In this document: positions 50,191-50,476 of the stretch, in pieces
Position numbering within the stretch: position 1 is the stretch's first letter
Layout of the letters: each line of letters starts with the position of its first letter
Assembly: GCF_000716335.1 (NCBI RefSeq)
Contig: NZ_KL591008.1
Span: 272,108 to 322,583, forward strand
Direction of reading: 5' to 3'
Origin: Streptomyces sp. NRRL S-118
GTDB lineage: Bacteria > Actinomycetota > Actinomycetes > Streptomycetales > Streptomycetaceae
DNA length: 50,476 nt
Position numbers and translations under genes: made by a program
Notes under the pieces: model-generated
What the model saw: only the letters and a program-made list of their open reading frames with translations
What the model was told of the DNA's origin: nothing
Database searches by the model: none

Positions 50191-50214
50191 CGACCGCCGC
50201 GCACACGGCGGTCG
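50191..50214 (+). terminator. Hairpin between hpnH and dxs
   Basis: CGACCGCCG, loop CGCACA, CGGCGGTCG: a perfect 9-bp stem 9 nt after the hpnH stop. It may partly terminate the hopanoid transcript before dxs. Confidence 0.6.
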
Positions 50215-50277
50215 CCGGGCCCCTCGGGGCCGCCCGCGCCACCGCCGGCCGAACCGGATCAGAGAGGGTGTCCGAGC

Positions 50278-50476
50278 GTGACGTTGCTGGAGACCATCCG
50301 CGGGCCGCGCGACCTCGCAGCGCTGGACAGCGCCGGGCTCGACGAACTCGCGGACGAGATCAGGCAGTTCCTCATCCAGGCGGTGGCCAGGACCGGGGGA
50401 CACCTGGGACCCAACCTGGGCGTGGTGGAGCTGACCATCGCCCTGCACCGGGTCTTCGAGTCCCCCAAGGACAAGA
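50278..50476 (+). CDS. dxs: 1-deoxy-D-xylulose-5-phosphate synthase, N-terminal part (runs off the right edge)
   Basis: 66 residues visible: [20 protein letters not shown], then [37 protein letters not shown], the start of the thiamine-diphosphate enzyme that makes the first MEP-pathway intermediate. GTG start at 50278 with a GAGAGGG 9 nt upstream. Next to the hopanoid genes it raises precursor supply. It follows hpnH after 96 nt; the ispG gene I would expect in between (by memory of S. coelicolor) is absent. Confidence 0.93.
   Translation, partial: MTLLETIRGPRDLAALDSAGLDELADEIRQFLIQAVARTGGHLGPNLGVVELTIALHRVFESPKDK

Noticed and set aside
1..50476. CRISPR arrays, tRNA/rRNA genes, insertion sequences, prophage or attachment sites
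   Set aside because: No regularly spaced repeats, cloverleaf-like sequences, transposase or integrase motifs were seen in either strand.

Overview
The window is high-GC actinomycete DNA, almost certainly from a Streptomyces. GC is very high with strong third-position GC bias, GTG/TTG starts are common, several promoters look leaderless, and a complete hopanoid operon sits beside idi and an SCO6745-family gene. From memory this order follows the S. coelicolor SCO6745-SCO6768 region; I could not verify that here. No tRNA, rRNA, CRISPR array, transposase or phage gene was seen.

Layout. (1) 1-8.2 kb: a beta-glucan utilisation locus. It has a GH1 beta-glucosidase (cut by the window edge), two MalF/MalG-type permeases and a sugar-binding lipoprotein on the minus strand. 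A divergent secreted GH81 endo-beta-1,3-glucanase and a convergent LacI-family regulator complete it. The same 14-bp palindrome TGAGAGCGCTCTCA stands in front of all three transcription units. (2) 8.3-13.4 kb: secreted peptidases, an M1 metallopeptidase divergent from an S15 X-Pro peptidase-M14 carboxypeptidase pair. (3) 13.4-28.9 kb: mixed housekeeping and accessory genes: a BCCT transporter, a small secreted protein, an FAD amino-acid oxidase, a Cys-cluster protein, an ABC-F ATPase, Tex, a membrane protein, a beta-propeller protein, a 42-aa LPFR-type small protein, an SCO6745-family protein, a GlxA regulator with a DJ-1/PfpI enzyme, and a crotonase-fold protein without the usual catalytic glutamates. 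(4) 29-34 kb: a regulatory ATPase of the RsbW type, idi, a methyltransferase-GNAT fusion with a possible leader peptide, a CDF metal exporter and galE. (5) 34.2-41.4 kb: a seven-gene operon with two CDP-alcohol phosphatidyltransferases, a nucleotidyltransferase, a glycerol-1-phosphate-dehydrogenase-like enzyme, a GT2 glycosyltransferase and a TagGH-like ABC exporter. It reads as a pathway for an exported phosphodiester-linked envelope polymer or unusual phospholipid. (6) 41.7-50.5 kb: the hopanoid operon hpnC-hpnD-hpnE-polyprenyl synthase-shc-hpnG-hpnH followed by dxs (cut by the right edge). Two or three very small, well-positioned open frames are woven into it.

How the parts fit. Idi and Dxs supply isoprenoid precursor; the polyprenyl synthase and HpnC/D/E make squalene; Shc cyclises it; HpnH and HpnG build the C35 side chain. 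The most interesting under-described parts are the CDP-alcohol/G1PDH/exporter operon (including a CTG start and a transferase lacking the fourth Asp of its motif), the small open frames of the hopanoid operon, and the leader-peptide arrangement before the methyltransferase-acetyltransferase fusion.
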